DNA of 7,470 bases from Chloroflexota bacterium. GTDB taxonomy: Bacteria > Chloroflexota > UBA6077 > FW602-bin22 > JACQUS01. Made by a program: the position numbers and the translations under genes. Below, one piece after another: positions 1 through 5,506 of the stretch (position 1 is the first letter of the stretch; every line of letters begins with the position of its first letter). The notes beneath the pieces are model-generated. The model was not told the DNA's origin and ran no database searches. It saw only the letters and a program-made list of their open reading frames with translations. Location of the stretch: contig JACQUS010000095.1 of NCBI GenBank assembly GCA_016210125.1, positions 1 through 7,470 of the forward strand. Direction: 5' to 3'.

Positions 1-81
1 GATCTCCCACGGGTCGATGTAGATCGTCGTGCCATCGCCGATGCGGAAGGCGTCGTGTCCCAGCCACTCGATGGTCGGCAT
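1..81 (-). CDS. MBL-fold metal-dependent hydrolase (UlaG-like), N-terminal fragment
   Basis: Only the first 27 codons are in the window; the gene continues past its left edge. Reading from the ATG at 79-81, the peptide begins MPTIEWLGHDAFRI, followed by GDGTTIYIDPW. This IxWLGHxxFRI...IYIDPW pattern is the usual opening of UlaG-like metallo-beta-lactamase-fold hydrolases, where it forms the first strands of the alpha-beta-beta-alpha fold. The zinc-binding HxHxDH motif would come later and is not visible. A strong Shine-Dalgarno sequence (AGGAGG, complement of 87-92) sits five bases before the ATG and supports the start. The gene lies 124 bp downstream of the Gfo/Idh gene on the same strand, so the two could share a transcript, although a -10-like hexamer lies between them. 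The substrate cannot be inferred; family members include lactonases, nucleases and many uncharacterised hydrolases. Confidence 0.8.
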   Translation of the reverse strand, partial: MPTIEWLGHDAFRIGDGTTIYIDPWEI

Positions 82-147
82 TGGCTCCTCCTGAGCGGCG
101 GTCGGTGCTCCACGGCAGACGTGCCCCCTGCGCTGCAAGGCGCCATC

Positions 148-153
148 ATCATA
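148..153 (-). promoter_or_regulatory. Candidate -10 element for the MBL-fold gene
   Basis: On the minus strand the sequence GCTATGAT (TATGAT at 148-153) stands out in very GC-rich surroundings, 66 bases before the hydrolase ATG. The same eight bases occur 59 bases before the LLM gene at 1369-2364. No recognisable -35 hexamer lies 16-19 bases upstream, so this is a weak call. Confidence 0.3.
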
Positions 154-205
154 GCGCACCGCGCCGGGCGAGCGGGCGCCGGTTCGGCACAGGCACGCGC
201 CGCGC

Positions 206-1213
206 TTAGCCGTCGACTGCCACCGCTGCGCCGGTCTCCAGCGAGCTGATGGCCGCAGTGGTCACGCGCACCAGGGCTAGCCCGTCCTCGCCGGTCGCGG
301 CTGCGGTCGGCTCGCCGGCGACCGCCGCGGCAAAGGCCTCGATCTCGCGCAGGTAGTAGTTGGCAACGGGGACCGTGCGCTCCTCGTCGCCTTCGGATGT
401 GCGCGCGACGAGACGATTAGTCTCGACCCAGCGCAGCGGGCCGGTAGCTAGCAAGCCACGCGTGCCGAAGAGTTGGAGGTCGTTTGCGCCGAGGGGCAGC
501 TCGCGGCTACAGCGGATCGCCGCCTGGCAGCCGCCGGCGAACTCCAGCAGCAGGGTGACGGTCTCGTCCGGGCGGCCGCTGGCGCGCGCCGGGTGGCCGA
601 CGGCGAAGACACGCGCGACGTGGTCGCCGACGATCCAGCGCACGTAGTCGACGACGTGGACGCCGACGTCCGCCAGCGCACCGGCACCGGCCGTGGCCAA
701 GTCGCGCCGCCAGGTGCCGGGCTGGCGCACCGGCGCGTAGCGCTGGGCGCTGACCTCGCGGACCGTGCCGATGCGCCCGTCACGCACCAGCTCGGCGGCG
801 GCCTGAAGCACCTCCTGAAAGCGGAGCTGGAGGCCGATGCGCAGTGTGACGCCGGCCGCGCGGCACGCCGCCAGCATCTGCTCCGCCTCGACAGTGCTCA
901 GGGCCATCGGCTTCTCGCAGAGGACATGCTTGCCGTGCTGCGCGGCGGCCATCACGACCGGTGTGTGGAGGTGGTTGGCCGTGGCGACGAAGATGGCGTC
1001 GACTTCGGGGTCGCGTGCCAGGTCCTCGTACGAGCCGTGCGCGCGGCCCGCGCCGTGGCGGGCGGCGAACCGCCGCGCGCGCTCGGCGTCGCTGCTCGCA
1101 CAGGCGACGAGCCGGCCGCTGGCCGAAGCGGCGACGGCCGGGGCGATCCACTCGTCGGCGAGCTGGCCGAGGCCGGCGATGCCCCAGCGCAGGTCTTTCG
1201 CTGACTGCTGCAC
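206..1213 (-). CDS. Gfo/Idh/MocA family NAD(P)-dependent oxidoreductase
   Basis: This is a complete 335-residue protein of normal family length. The N-terminal Rossmann domain has the dinucleotide-binding motif GIAGLGQLA at residues 11-19. The family hallmark EKPMA is at 100-104, with the catalytic-type lysine K101. The C-terminal alpha/beta domain contains GALADVGVHVVD (residues 178-189), which supplies the conserved Asp182 and His186 of the active site. Such enzymes oxidise or reduce hydroxyl groups of sugars, inositols and related polyols in the cytoplasm using NAD(H) or NADP(H); the substrate here is unknown. The residue after the second beta strand is serine rather than an acidic residue, so cofactor preference is open. 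Translation starts at GTG (1211-1213), supported by AGGTGG seven bases upstream (complement of 1221-1226). The gene is 155 bp downstream of the LLM gene and 124 bp upstream of the MBL-fold gene, all on the minus strand. Confidence 0.92.
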   Translation of the reverse strand: MQQSAKDLRWGIAGLGQLADEWIAPAVAASASGRLVACASSDAERARRFAARHGAGRAHGSYEDLARDPEVDAIFVATANHLHTPVVMAAAQHGKHVLCEKPMALSTVEAEQMLAACRAAGVTLRIGLQLRFQEVLQAAAELVRDGRIGTVREVSAQRYAPVRQPGTWRRDLATAGAGALADVGVHVVDYVRWIVGDHVARVFAVGHPARASGRPDETVTLLLEFAGGCQAAIRCSRELPLGANDLQLFGTRGLLATGPLRWVETNRLVARTSEGDEERTVPVANYYLREIEAFAAAVAGEPTAAATGEDGLALVRVTTAAISSLETGAAVAVDG

Positions 1214-1339
1214 GCTCGCGCCACCTATCTACGTCGCGCGGATCACGCGCTCGCCGCGGAGACGCCGGCCGCATCTGTGCTGAGCGCGCGAGATGCCCCT
1301 GCTTCCTGCGGCGATGGCGCGTCCGGGTGATCCAGCCCA

Positions 1340-1354
1340 CCCGCCAGCGGCGGG
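1340..1354 (-). terminator. Short GC hairpin after the LLM gene, possible weak terminator
   Basis: CCCGCC and GGCGGG (1340-1345 and 1349-1354) form a perfect six-base-pair stem around a three-base loop, 14 bases after the LLM stop codon. No T-run follows on either strand, so it is not a standard intrinsic terminator. In DNA this GC-rich a stem of this size can occur by chance. Confidence 0.2.
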
Positions 1355-1368
1355 CCGCTCGCCTGGCG

Positions 1369-2364
1369 TCACCGGTGGCCCGGCGCCAGCGCGGCGATGG
1401 TCTCGCGGATCGCCTCGTCCCAGCGGGCGTGGCGCGCGTTCGGGTAGACAACCGGCACGTCGACGCCGAGGGCGCGGTACTCGGCGACGCGCGCGGCGCA
1501 CTCGGCGGCCGTGCCGAAGACCATGGCGCTGCGCACCAGCGCCTCGCTCACCGCGGCCATGCCTTCCTCCGGGCCGGCCGCGCGCGCCAGGGCCTCGGCC
1601 TCTCGGGCGAAGCCGCTGGCGGCGAACATGGCGCGGTAGAACTCCCAGCGCCCGTAGCCGGCCAGGATGCCCTGTGCGGCGCGCAGGGCCTCGCCCTCTG
1701 CGCCCGGCGGCGCGAGCATCGTCTGGAGGTAGCACACGATCTTCACCGCCTCGGGAGGCCGCCCGGCGCGCCGCGCGCCCTCACGAACCGCGGCGATGGC
1801 CGCGGCGACGTGCTGCGGCGGGGCAAAGTTGAGGATGACGCCGTCGGCCAGCTCGCCGGCCGCCTGCGCTGCACGCAGGCCGAGCACCGCCAGATAGATC
1901 GGCACGGGCTGGGCCGGAGGCGGCAGCATGAGGGCGATGCCGCGAGCGCGATAGTAGCGGCCCTCGAAGTCGACCTGGCCGTGGGTCGTGAGCCCGCGGA
2001 CGATGGCCAGGCACTCGCGCAGACGCGCCAGGGGCTGGTCGATAGCGATGCCGAGCTGCACCTCGCTGACCAAGCGATGGCCCGTGCCGAGGCCCAGGAC
2101 GAAGCGGCCGCCGGTCGCGTCGGCCAGGGACACGGCGCTGGCGGCTGTGAGCGCCGGGTGGCGCAGGAAGGCATTCACGATGCCGGTGGCGATGGCGGCG
2201 CGGCGCGTCGCGGCGCCGAAGAGCGCGGCGGTGAGCAGGGCGTCGTTGCCGTGCTCGTTGGTAAAGATCCAGTCGTAGCCCAGGCGCTCGGCCTCGGCGG
2301 CCATCTGCACCAGGACGCTGGTGGCGAGGCGACTGCGGCTAGAGAGCCCGACTCCGATCGCCAT
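1369..2364 (-). CDS. LLM class flavin-dependent oxidoreductase (F420/FMN type)
   Basis: The 331-residue protein has the luciferase-like monooxygenase TIM-barrel pattern. AERLGYDWIFTNEH (residues 25-38) corresponds to the early 'AE..GfD..w..EH' strand, ADATGGRFVLGLGTGH (81-96) is the very conserved GR-hhhGhGxG turn, FEGRYYRARG (133-142) is the 'feGryy' strand, and VPIYLAVLG (154-162) is the 'Piyia..g' strand near the cofactor site. The pattern resembles Mer-like, F420-dependent members more than two-component bacterial luciferases, but the choice between F420 and FMN is inference. The substrate is unknown. The ATG at 2362-2364 is preceded by GGAGGG with an eight-base spacer (complement of 2373-2378), which fixes the start. 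A candidate promoter with an extended -10 lies about 60 bases further upstream. The gene diverges from the second LLM gene at 2669, and the Gfo/Idh gene follows it after 155 bp. Confidence 0.9.
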   Translation of the reverse strand: MAIGVGLSSRSRLATSVLVQMAAEAERLGYDWIFTNEHGNDALLTAALFGAATRRAAIATGIVNAFLRHPALTAASAVSLADATGGRFVLGLGTGHRLVSEVQLGIAIDQPLARLRECLAIVRGLTTHGQVDFEGRYYRARGIALMLPPPAQPVPIYLAVLGLRAAQAAGELADGVILNFAPPQHVAAAIAAVREGARRAGRPPEAVKIVCYLQTMLAPPGAEGEALRAAQGILAGYGRWEFYRAMFAASGFAREAEALARAAGPEEGMAAVSEALVRSAMVFGTAAECAARVAEYRALGVDVPVVYPNARHARWDEAIRETIAALAPGHR

Positions 2365-2423
2365 GTGCGATGCCCTCCACGGCGCGACGTCTGGCCCGGC
2401 GCGCGAGGCGCCACGGCCGCCCT

Positions 2424-2453
2424 ATCATAGCAGTGGCGAATCGGCCCGACCAA
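2424..2453 (-). promoter_or_regulatory. Candidate sigma-70-type promoter with extended -10 for the LLM gene
   Basis: On the minus strand TTGGTC (2448-2453) is followed after 18 bases by TATGAT (2424-2429). A TGC directly before the -10 gives the extended form TGCTATGAT. The -10 matches the consensus at five of six positions and the -35 at three of six. The predicted transcript leader would be about 50 bases, ending at the GGAGGG ribosome site of the LLM gene. Confidence 0.45.
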
Positions 2454-2530
2454 GCCCCGGCCGCCGGACGTGCGCCGCGCAGGCCCGTGGCGTGGACGCC
2501 GGCGCCGCGCCCGGCTTCGCAGGTGGCGGC

Positions 2531-2558
2531 TAGACGTAGGCTGGCGTGGCGCTACCAT
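2531..2558 (+). promoter_or_regulatory. Weak candidate promoter for the rightward LLM gene
   Basis: TAGACG (2531-2536) and TACCAT (2553-2558) are separated by 16 bases; each matches the sigma-70 consensus hexamer at four of six positions. The leader to the ATG at 2669 would be about 105 bases. This is the best pair I found on the plus strand, but matches of this quality are not decisive. Confidence 0.25.
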
Positions 2559-2656
2559 GGGTCCTCGGCGCGTGCGCCGAGCCGGCGCCGGCGAGCGCGC
2601 CGCCGTGCCGCTGCTGCCGCCGGGCGTGTGGCGGGCCGGCCGACAGCCGAGTAGGG

Positions 2657-2664
2657 GGAGGGAG
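2657..2664 (+). promoter_or_regulatory. Ribosome binding site that fixes the start of the second LLM gene
   Basis: GGAGGGAG lies just before the ATG at 2669-2671, with seven bases between GGAGG and the start codon. The reading frame is open further upstream, to a GTG at 2546, but that start would add 41 non-family residues and lacks a comparable ribosome site. Confidence 0.75.
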
Positions 2665-2668
2665 CATC

Positions 2669-3598
2669 ATGCGCTACAGCGTTCTGCTCAGCAATCGCGG
2701 GCCGGCGACGACCAGCACCAGCATTAGCGCGACGGCGGTAGCCGTGGACCGCCTCGGCTATGACACGGTGTGGCTCTCCGACCACGTGGTGATCCCCGAG
2801 CACACGGATGCCGAGTACCCGTACGGGTCGCTGGGCGGCTGGAACCCGGACCAGCGCCAGACCTTCTATGAGCCGTTCACGACGCTGTCCTACATCGCCG
2901 GCGCCACGCGAGGCGTGCGCCTCGGCACGAGCGTGCTCGTAGCGCCGCAGCGCGAGCCGGTCACGCTCGGCAAGATGTGGGCCACGCTCGACGCCCTCTC
3001 TGGCGGGCGCGTCGTCGTCGGCATCGGCGTGGGCTGGCTGCGCGAGGAGTTCGAGGCCGTCGGCGCGGGCCGCCTTTTCGCGCACCGCGGCTCGGCCACC
3101 GACGAGTGCATCGCCATCTGGAAGAACCTCTGGACGGAGCGCACGAGCACCTTCGCGGGGCGCTTCTATACGGTGGGGCCGGTGCGCTGCTTTCCGAAGC
3201 CGGTCCAGCGCCCACATCCGCCGATCATTATCGGCGGCAACACCCCGCCGGCCCTGCGCCGCGTGGCACGCTTGGGCGATGGCTGGCACGCCGCGGGGCT
3301 GACGGCGGCCGAGATGCGCGCCAAGGTCGCCGAGCTGCGCACGCTCACGGCGGAAGCAGGACGTCGATTCGAGGACCTGCAGATCAGCGTGCGGGTCGTC
3401 CTGCGCCTGGGCGAAGTGGCGCGCAACGCGGCCGATCTGGCCGGCACGCCGCAGGAGGTCCAAACGCAGATCGCCGCACTCGAGGAGGCCGGCGTCCACG
3501 AGGTGACGCTGGACTTCAGCGCCGCGCGGCCGTGGCCGCACGACCTCGAGGCGATGGAGCGCTTCGCCAGCGCGGTCGGTCTGCCGGCGCGCGGCTAG
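2669..3598 (+). CDS. LLM class F420-dependent oxidoreductase, TIGR03619-like
   Basis: From the ATG at 2669 the protein is 309 residues, a normal length for this group. Family signatures in order are LGYDTVWLSDHVVIP (residues 29-43), the YPYG turn (50-53), GIGVGWLREEFEAVG (118-132), the HRG motif (139-141), LWTERTSTFAGRFY (154-167), PKPVQRPHPPIIIGG (176-190) and ARLGDGWH (200-207). The SDHVVIP and GWLREEF motifs are characteristic of probable F420-dependent LLM oxidoreductases common in actinobacteria and Chloroflexota. These cytoplasmic TIM-barrel enzymes transfer hydride to or from coenzyme F420; the substrate of this one is unknown. Assignment to the fold is secure, F420 use is family inference. 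It diverges from the other LLM gene and converges on pth, with a hairpin repeat in the 118-bp gap between its stop codon and pth. Confidence 0.93.
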   Translation: MRYSVLLSNRGPATTSTSISATAVAVDRLGYDTVWLSDHVVIPEHTDAEYPYGSLGGWNPDQRQTFYEPFTTLSYIAGATRGVRLGTSVLVAPQREPVTLGKMWATLDALSGGRVVVGIGVGWLREEFEAVGAGRLFAHRGSATDECIAIWKNLWTERTSTFAGRFYTVGPVRCFPKPVQRPHPPIIIGGNTPPALRRVARLGDGWHAAGLTAAEMRAKVAELRTLTAEAGRRFEDLQISVRVVLRLGEVARNAADLAGTPQEVQTQIAALEEAGVHEVTLDFSAARPWPHDLEAMERFASAVGLPARG

Positions 3599-3609
3599 CG
3601 CTGAGGGAA

Positions 3610-3674
3610 GGCGGCCCCGCGCCACCCCACGAACGGCTGTTGCAGAGAGGGCGATAGCCACCTCTGCACTCCTC
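3610..3674 (-). repeat. Hairpin repeat, copy A (between convergent LLM and pth genes)
   Basis: Read on the minus strand, a GAGGAGT box (3668-3674) is followed directly by an imperfect 11-bp stem with a four-base loop (arms 3657-3667 and 3642-3652), then a G-rich tail including GTGGGGTGG and GGGGCCGC. Box, stem and tail match copies B and C, which lie in the opposite orientation. On the minus strand the stem has one G-U pair and one mismatch; on the plus strand it has two mismatches. Its place between two gene ends suits a terminator or mRNA 3'-end element, but no T-run follows on either strand. Confidence 0.7.
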
Positions 3675-3716
3675 GTCGTCCCACCCCGACGCGGAAGTAT
3701 TTGCGGGGAAACGGTA

Positions 3717-4286
3717 TTAGACGTTGAACTCGTTCATGGCCGCGGCTAGGCCGTCGCGCAGCCAGCGCTCGACGGCGGCCTGCGCCCGCTCCAGCACCGC
3801 CGCGATGGTCGGGCGCTCGTCGAGGCCGAAGGGCTGGAGGACGTAGGCCGCGGCGTCGAGGGCGGCCGGCGGCCGGCCGATGCCGATGCGCAGCCGCGGA
3901 AACGCCTGCGTCGCCAGCGCGGTGATGATCGACGCCATGCCGAGGTGCCCGCCGGCCGACCCGTTGGCGCGCAGCCGCAGGCGGCCGAGCGAAAGGTCGA
4001 GGTCGTCGTAGATCACGAGCAGCTCCTCGGGGGCGATCTTGTGCCAGCGCACCAGCGGGCCTACCGCCTCTCCGCTGGCGTTCATGTACGTCTCGGGCTT
4101 CGCCAGGACGACCCGCTGGTCGAGAACCGTTCCCTCGGCGAGCGCGGCCCTGAAGCGCCGGTGGGCGAAGCGCAAGCCGTGGGCCTCGGCCAGTCGATCC
4201 ACGACCTGGAAGCCCGCGTTGTGGCGCGTCGCGGCGTAGCGCGCGCCGGGGTTGCCGAGGCCGACGACAACACGCACGCGGATCAC
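3717..4286 (-). CDS. pth: Peptidyl-tRNA hydrolase
   Basis: Pth frees tRNA from peptidyl-tRNAs that drop off the ribosome, an essential cytoplasmic recycling step. The 189-residue protein has the standard landmarks: VVGLGNPGARY (residues 7-17, with Asn12), the catalytic histidine H22 in TRHNAGF, KPETYMNASGEAV (63-75, with Asn69), YDDLDLSLGRLRLR (93-106, with the catalytic-type Asp) and FPRLRIGIGRP (129-139). Equivalent E. coli residues are Asn10, His20, Asn68 and Asp93. The motif normally read as GGHNG is GGHLG here (residues 112-116), so the expected asparagine (E. coli Asn114) is Leu115, coded by a clear CTC. The GTG start overlaps the upstream stop codon (GTGA at 4283-4286). The frame is open further upstream, but that extension is only a shadow of the secreted-protein gene. 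There is no good ribosome site, which favours translational coupling. Length and the other motifs argue for an active enzyme. Confidence 0.95.
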   Translation of the reverse strand: MIRVRVVVGLGNPGARYAATRHNAGFQVVDRLAEAHGLRFAHRRFRAALAEGTVLDQRVVLAKPETYMNASGEAVGPLVRWHKIAPEELLVIYDDLDLSLGRLRLRANGSAGGHLGMASIITALATQAFPRLRIGIGRPPAALDAAAYVLQPFGLDERPTIAAVLERAQAAVERWLRDGLAAAMNEFNV

Positions 4287-5188
4287 CGCCGCCGTAGGCT
4301 GGCCAGCGCCAGCAGCCCGACGAGGAGGCCGCCGGCTAGCCCGCCCAGCAGGAGCGGGGTGATGAGGTCGCCCCAGGGGATCGCCCGCACGACCAGGTCG
4401 AGCGGCGTGGTGGTGCGCGGCTGCGGGCGGGCCGGGGCGAGGCTCACGCTCGTCGGCACGCTGACGACCGCCGGTGCCAGGGTGGGCAGGGGCGGCAGGG
4501 TCGAAGTGGGCCGCGGCGATGGCGTCGGGCTGGGCGAGCCTACGGCCGTGGCCGTCGGACTCGGCGCGCCAGTGGCCCGCACGGTGGCGGTCGGCGTGCC
4601 GCGCGCCCCCGGCGCGGCGCCGGGCGCCGGAGGCGGCGCGCCTGGCGCGGCCACGCGCTGGACGAAGTTGAGGACCACGACCTCGCCGGCCGACAGGCTC
4701 GCCGTGGCCAACTGGCTGCTCAGGTCCTGAAGCGCGATCTGGTAGGTGCCCGGCGCGAGCCCCGCGAGGAGGTAGCTCCCGTCCTCCGCCGTCGTCGCCA
4801 GGACGGAGAACTGCTCGACCCACAGGCGGACGACGGCGCCGACCACCGGCCGGCCGGCGATGTCGACGACGCGGCCGGAGACGGTGCCCGTCGGCCCGGG
4901 CGACTGCTCGGTCGAGGGGATGCGCAGGGGCACGAAGACGAGGGGGCCGGACGGCGTGGGCGTAGCCGTCGGCGGTGCCGCCGTCGGCGTCCTCGTCTGC
5001 GCCGGGCGCGGCGTCGGCGTGCGCGCGCCGGCCGGGCTGGCCGTGGACGTCGCCGTCGCCGGCGGGCGCGTCGGCTGCGCGCGCGGGGTAGGGCTTTGCG
5101 CCGCGGCCGGCGCGGCGGTGAGCGCCACCGCGAGCAGCGCGGCCAGGGCCGCCCGGCGGCCTCGCCCCACCACTGTTATCAGGGACAC
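4283..5188 (-). CDS. Secreted, membrane-anchored protein with a carboxypeptidase-regulatory-like domain and Thr/Pro linkers
   Basis: The predicted protein has 301 residues. A signal peptide is clear: GRGRR at 8-12, a hydrophobic core from about 13 to 27, and APAAA-Q cleavage after residue 30. A Pro/Thr/Ala linker follows (31-80, with TATPTP). A single CarboxypepD_reg-like beta-sandwich occupies about 99-178, marked by GTVSGRVVDIAGRPVVGA and later EDGSYLLAGLAPGTYQI. A second Pro/Thr/Ser linker (180-260) leads to a transmembrane helix (about 275-297) and a final RRR that should stay in the cytoplasm. It therefore looks like a surface-exposed anchored module; the domain family binds or packs against other proteins or glycans and is not enzymatic alone. 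I chose the GTG at 5186-5188 because it gives a complete signal peptide; GTGs at 5171-5173 and 5168-5170 are alternatives. The open frame extends to 5605, but through repeat DNA. No strong ribosome site is seen. The stop overlaps the pth start. Confidence 0.8.
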   Translation of the reverse strand: MSLITVVGRGRRAALAALLAVALTAAPAAAQSPTPRAQPTRPPATATSTASPAGARTPTPRPAQTRTPTAAPPTATPTPSGPLVFVPLRIPSTEQSPGPTGTVSGRVVDIAGRPVVGAVVRLWVEQFSVLATTAEDGSYLLAGLAPGTYQIALQDLSSQLATASLSAGEVVVLNFVQRVAAPGAPPPAPGAAPGARGTPTATVRATGAPSPTATAVGSPSPTPSPRPTSTLPPLPTLAPAVVSVPTSVSLAPARPQPRTTTPLDLVVRAIPWGDLITPLLLGGLAGGLLVGLLALASLRRR

Positions 5189-5199
5189 CCTAAACCCCG

Positions 5200-5232
5200 C
5201 CAGAGGAGGCAGTCGCCCCCACTGGACTCCCC
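5200..5232 (-). repeat. Hairpin repeat, copy D (leader of the secreted-protein gene)
   Basis: On the minus strand the box GGGGAGT (5226-5232) is followed by an 11-bp stem with a four-base loop (arms 5215-5225 and 5200-5210), one G-U pair and one U-U mismatch. The 22 bases from box into loop match copy C at 17 positions, and the outermost pair is C-G instead of G-C, with both arms changed. The G-rich tail seen in the other copies is not recognisable. The stem ends 11 bases before the assigned GTG start, so it probably forms in the mRNA leader. Confidence 0.55.
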
Positions 5233-5282
5233 CGAGGTGGGCTTCACCGCCACGATTACGATAGGCCAGCCCAGGCGCGCCA

Positions 5283-5300
5283 CGGCAGCCTCCGCTGCCG
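5283..5300 (-). other. Perfect 7-bp hairpin with GGAG loop in the leader region
   Basis: CGGCAGC (5283-5289) and GCTGCCG (5294-5300) are exact inverted copies around four bases. On the minus strand, which is the sense strand for the neighbouring genes, the loop reads GGAG. It lies about 95 bases before the assigned start of the secreted-protein gene. A role in termination or RNA binding is possible but only guessed, and no T-run follows. Confidence 0.4.
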
Positions 5301-5345
5301 AGGTTATGTGCCATCGGTGCGGGATGGTGAGCGCTGGTCCTGGCA

Positions 5346-5422
5346 GAGGAGTGCAGAGGGGGCGCTAGCCCGCTCCGCGGTCCAACTTCCGGGATGGGGC
5401 GGGGCCGCGCCGCCTGCAAGCC
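5346..5422 (+). repeat. Hairpin repeat, copy B
   Basis: The 77-base unit has GAGGAGT (5346-5352), an 11-bp imperfect stem (arms 5353-5363 and 5368-5378, loop GCTA), then AACTTCC, GGGATGGGG and GGGGC blocks, ending in GCAAGCC. All blocks recur in the same order in copy C, starting 161 bases further on. The stem has A-C and G-G mismatches on the plus strand; on the minus strand the A-C becomes a G-U pair. Confidence 0.75.
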
Positions 5423-5506
5423 GCTTTCACAGGAGGAGTGTCTGGTGCGCCGTACCGCATCGGAGGAGGGCGAAAACGGTGGCCACGGTCGGAAGGCGAG
5501 GGGCCA

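Larger units (their letters stand above)
2365..2668. other. 304-bp divergent intergenic region between two LLM genes
   Basis: This stretch holds the control regions of the two divergent LLM genes, and I see no credible gene in it. It contains the minus-strand candidate promoter at 2424-2453, a weaker plus-strand candidate at 2531-2558, and a perfect 12-base palindrome GCCGGCGCCGGC at 2581-2592. The remainder is GC-rich and featureless. The reading frame of the right-hand gene stays open through part of the region, but it encodes a Cys/Pro/Ala/Arg-rich stretch without family resemblance and is best read as untranslated. Confidence 0.7.

Noticed and set aside
961..2430. Long plus-strand open frame (489 codons) opposite the Gfo/Idh and LLM genes
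   Set aside because: It is antisense to two genes with clear family motifs, its translation is Arg/Gly/Ala-rich without recognisable domains, and long shadow frames are expected at this GC content.
2546..2668. 41-codon N-terminal extension of the second LLM gene from a GTG at 2546
   Set aside because: The added residues are Cys/Pro/Ala-rich and not part of the family. The ATG at 2669 has a strong ribosome site and gives the normal family start.
2552..3661. Minus-strand open frame (369 codons) opposite the second LLM gene
   Set aside because: It is complementary to a gene with strong LLM motifs and is Arg/Ala-rich with no family resemblance. It also runs into repeat copy A.
3642..3667. Classical rho-independent terminators at the repeat hairpins
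   Set aside because: None of the stems is followed by a T-run on either strand. I therefore list them as repeats with possible 3'-end roles rather than as terminators.
4287..4823. Upstream extension of the pth frame to 4823
   Set aside because: The extension overlaps the secreted-protein gene in another frame and encodes Arg/Gly/Ala-rich sequence. Pth family proteins begin at the VVGLGNPG strand, matching the GTG at 4284-4286.
4340..5100. Low-complexity GTCGGCGT-like runs resembling a tandem DNA repeat
   Set aside because: These follow from codons of the Thr/Pro/Ala-rich linkers and have no regular unit length.
5423..5450. Possible fifth hairpin repeat beginning with GGAGGAGT
   Set aside because: The box-like bases are present, but the following sequence forms only a very short imperfect stem and has no G-rich tail, so chance is a sufficient explanation.
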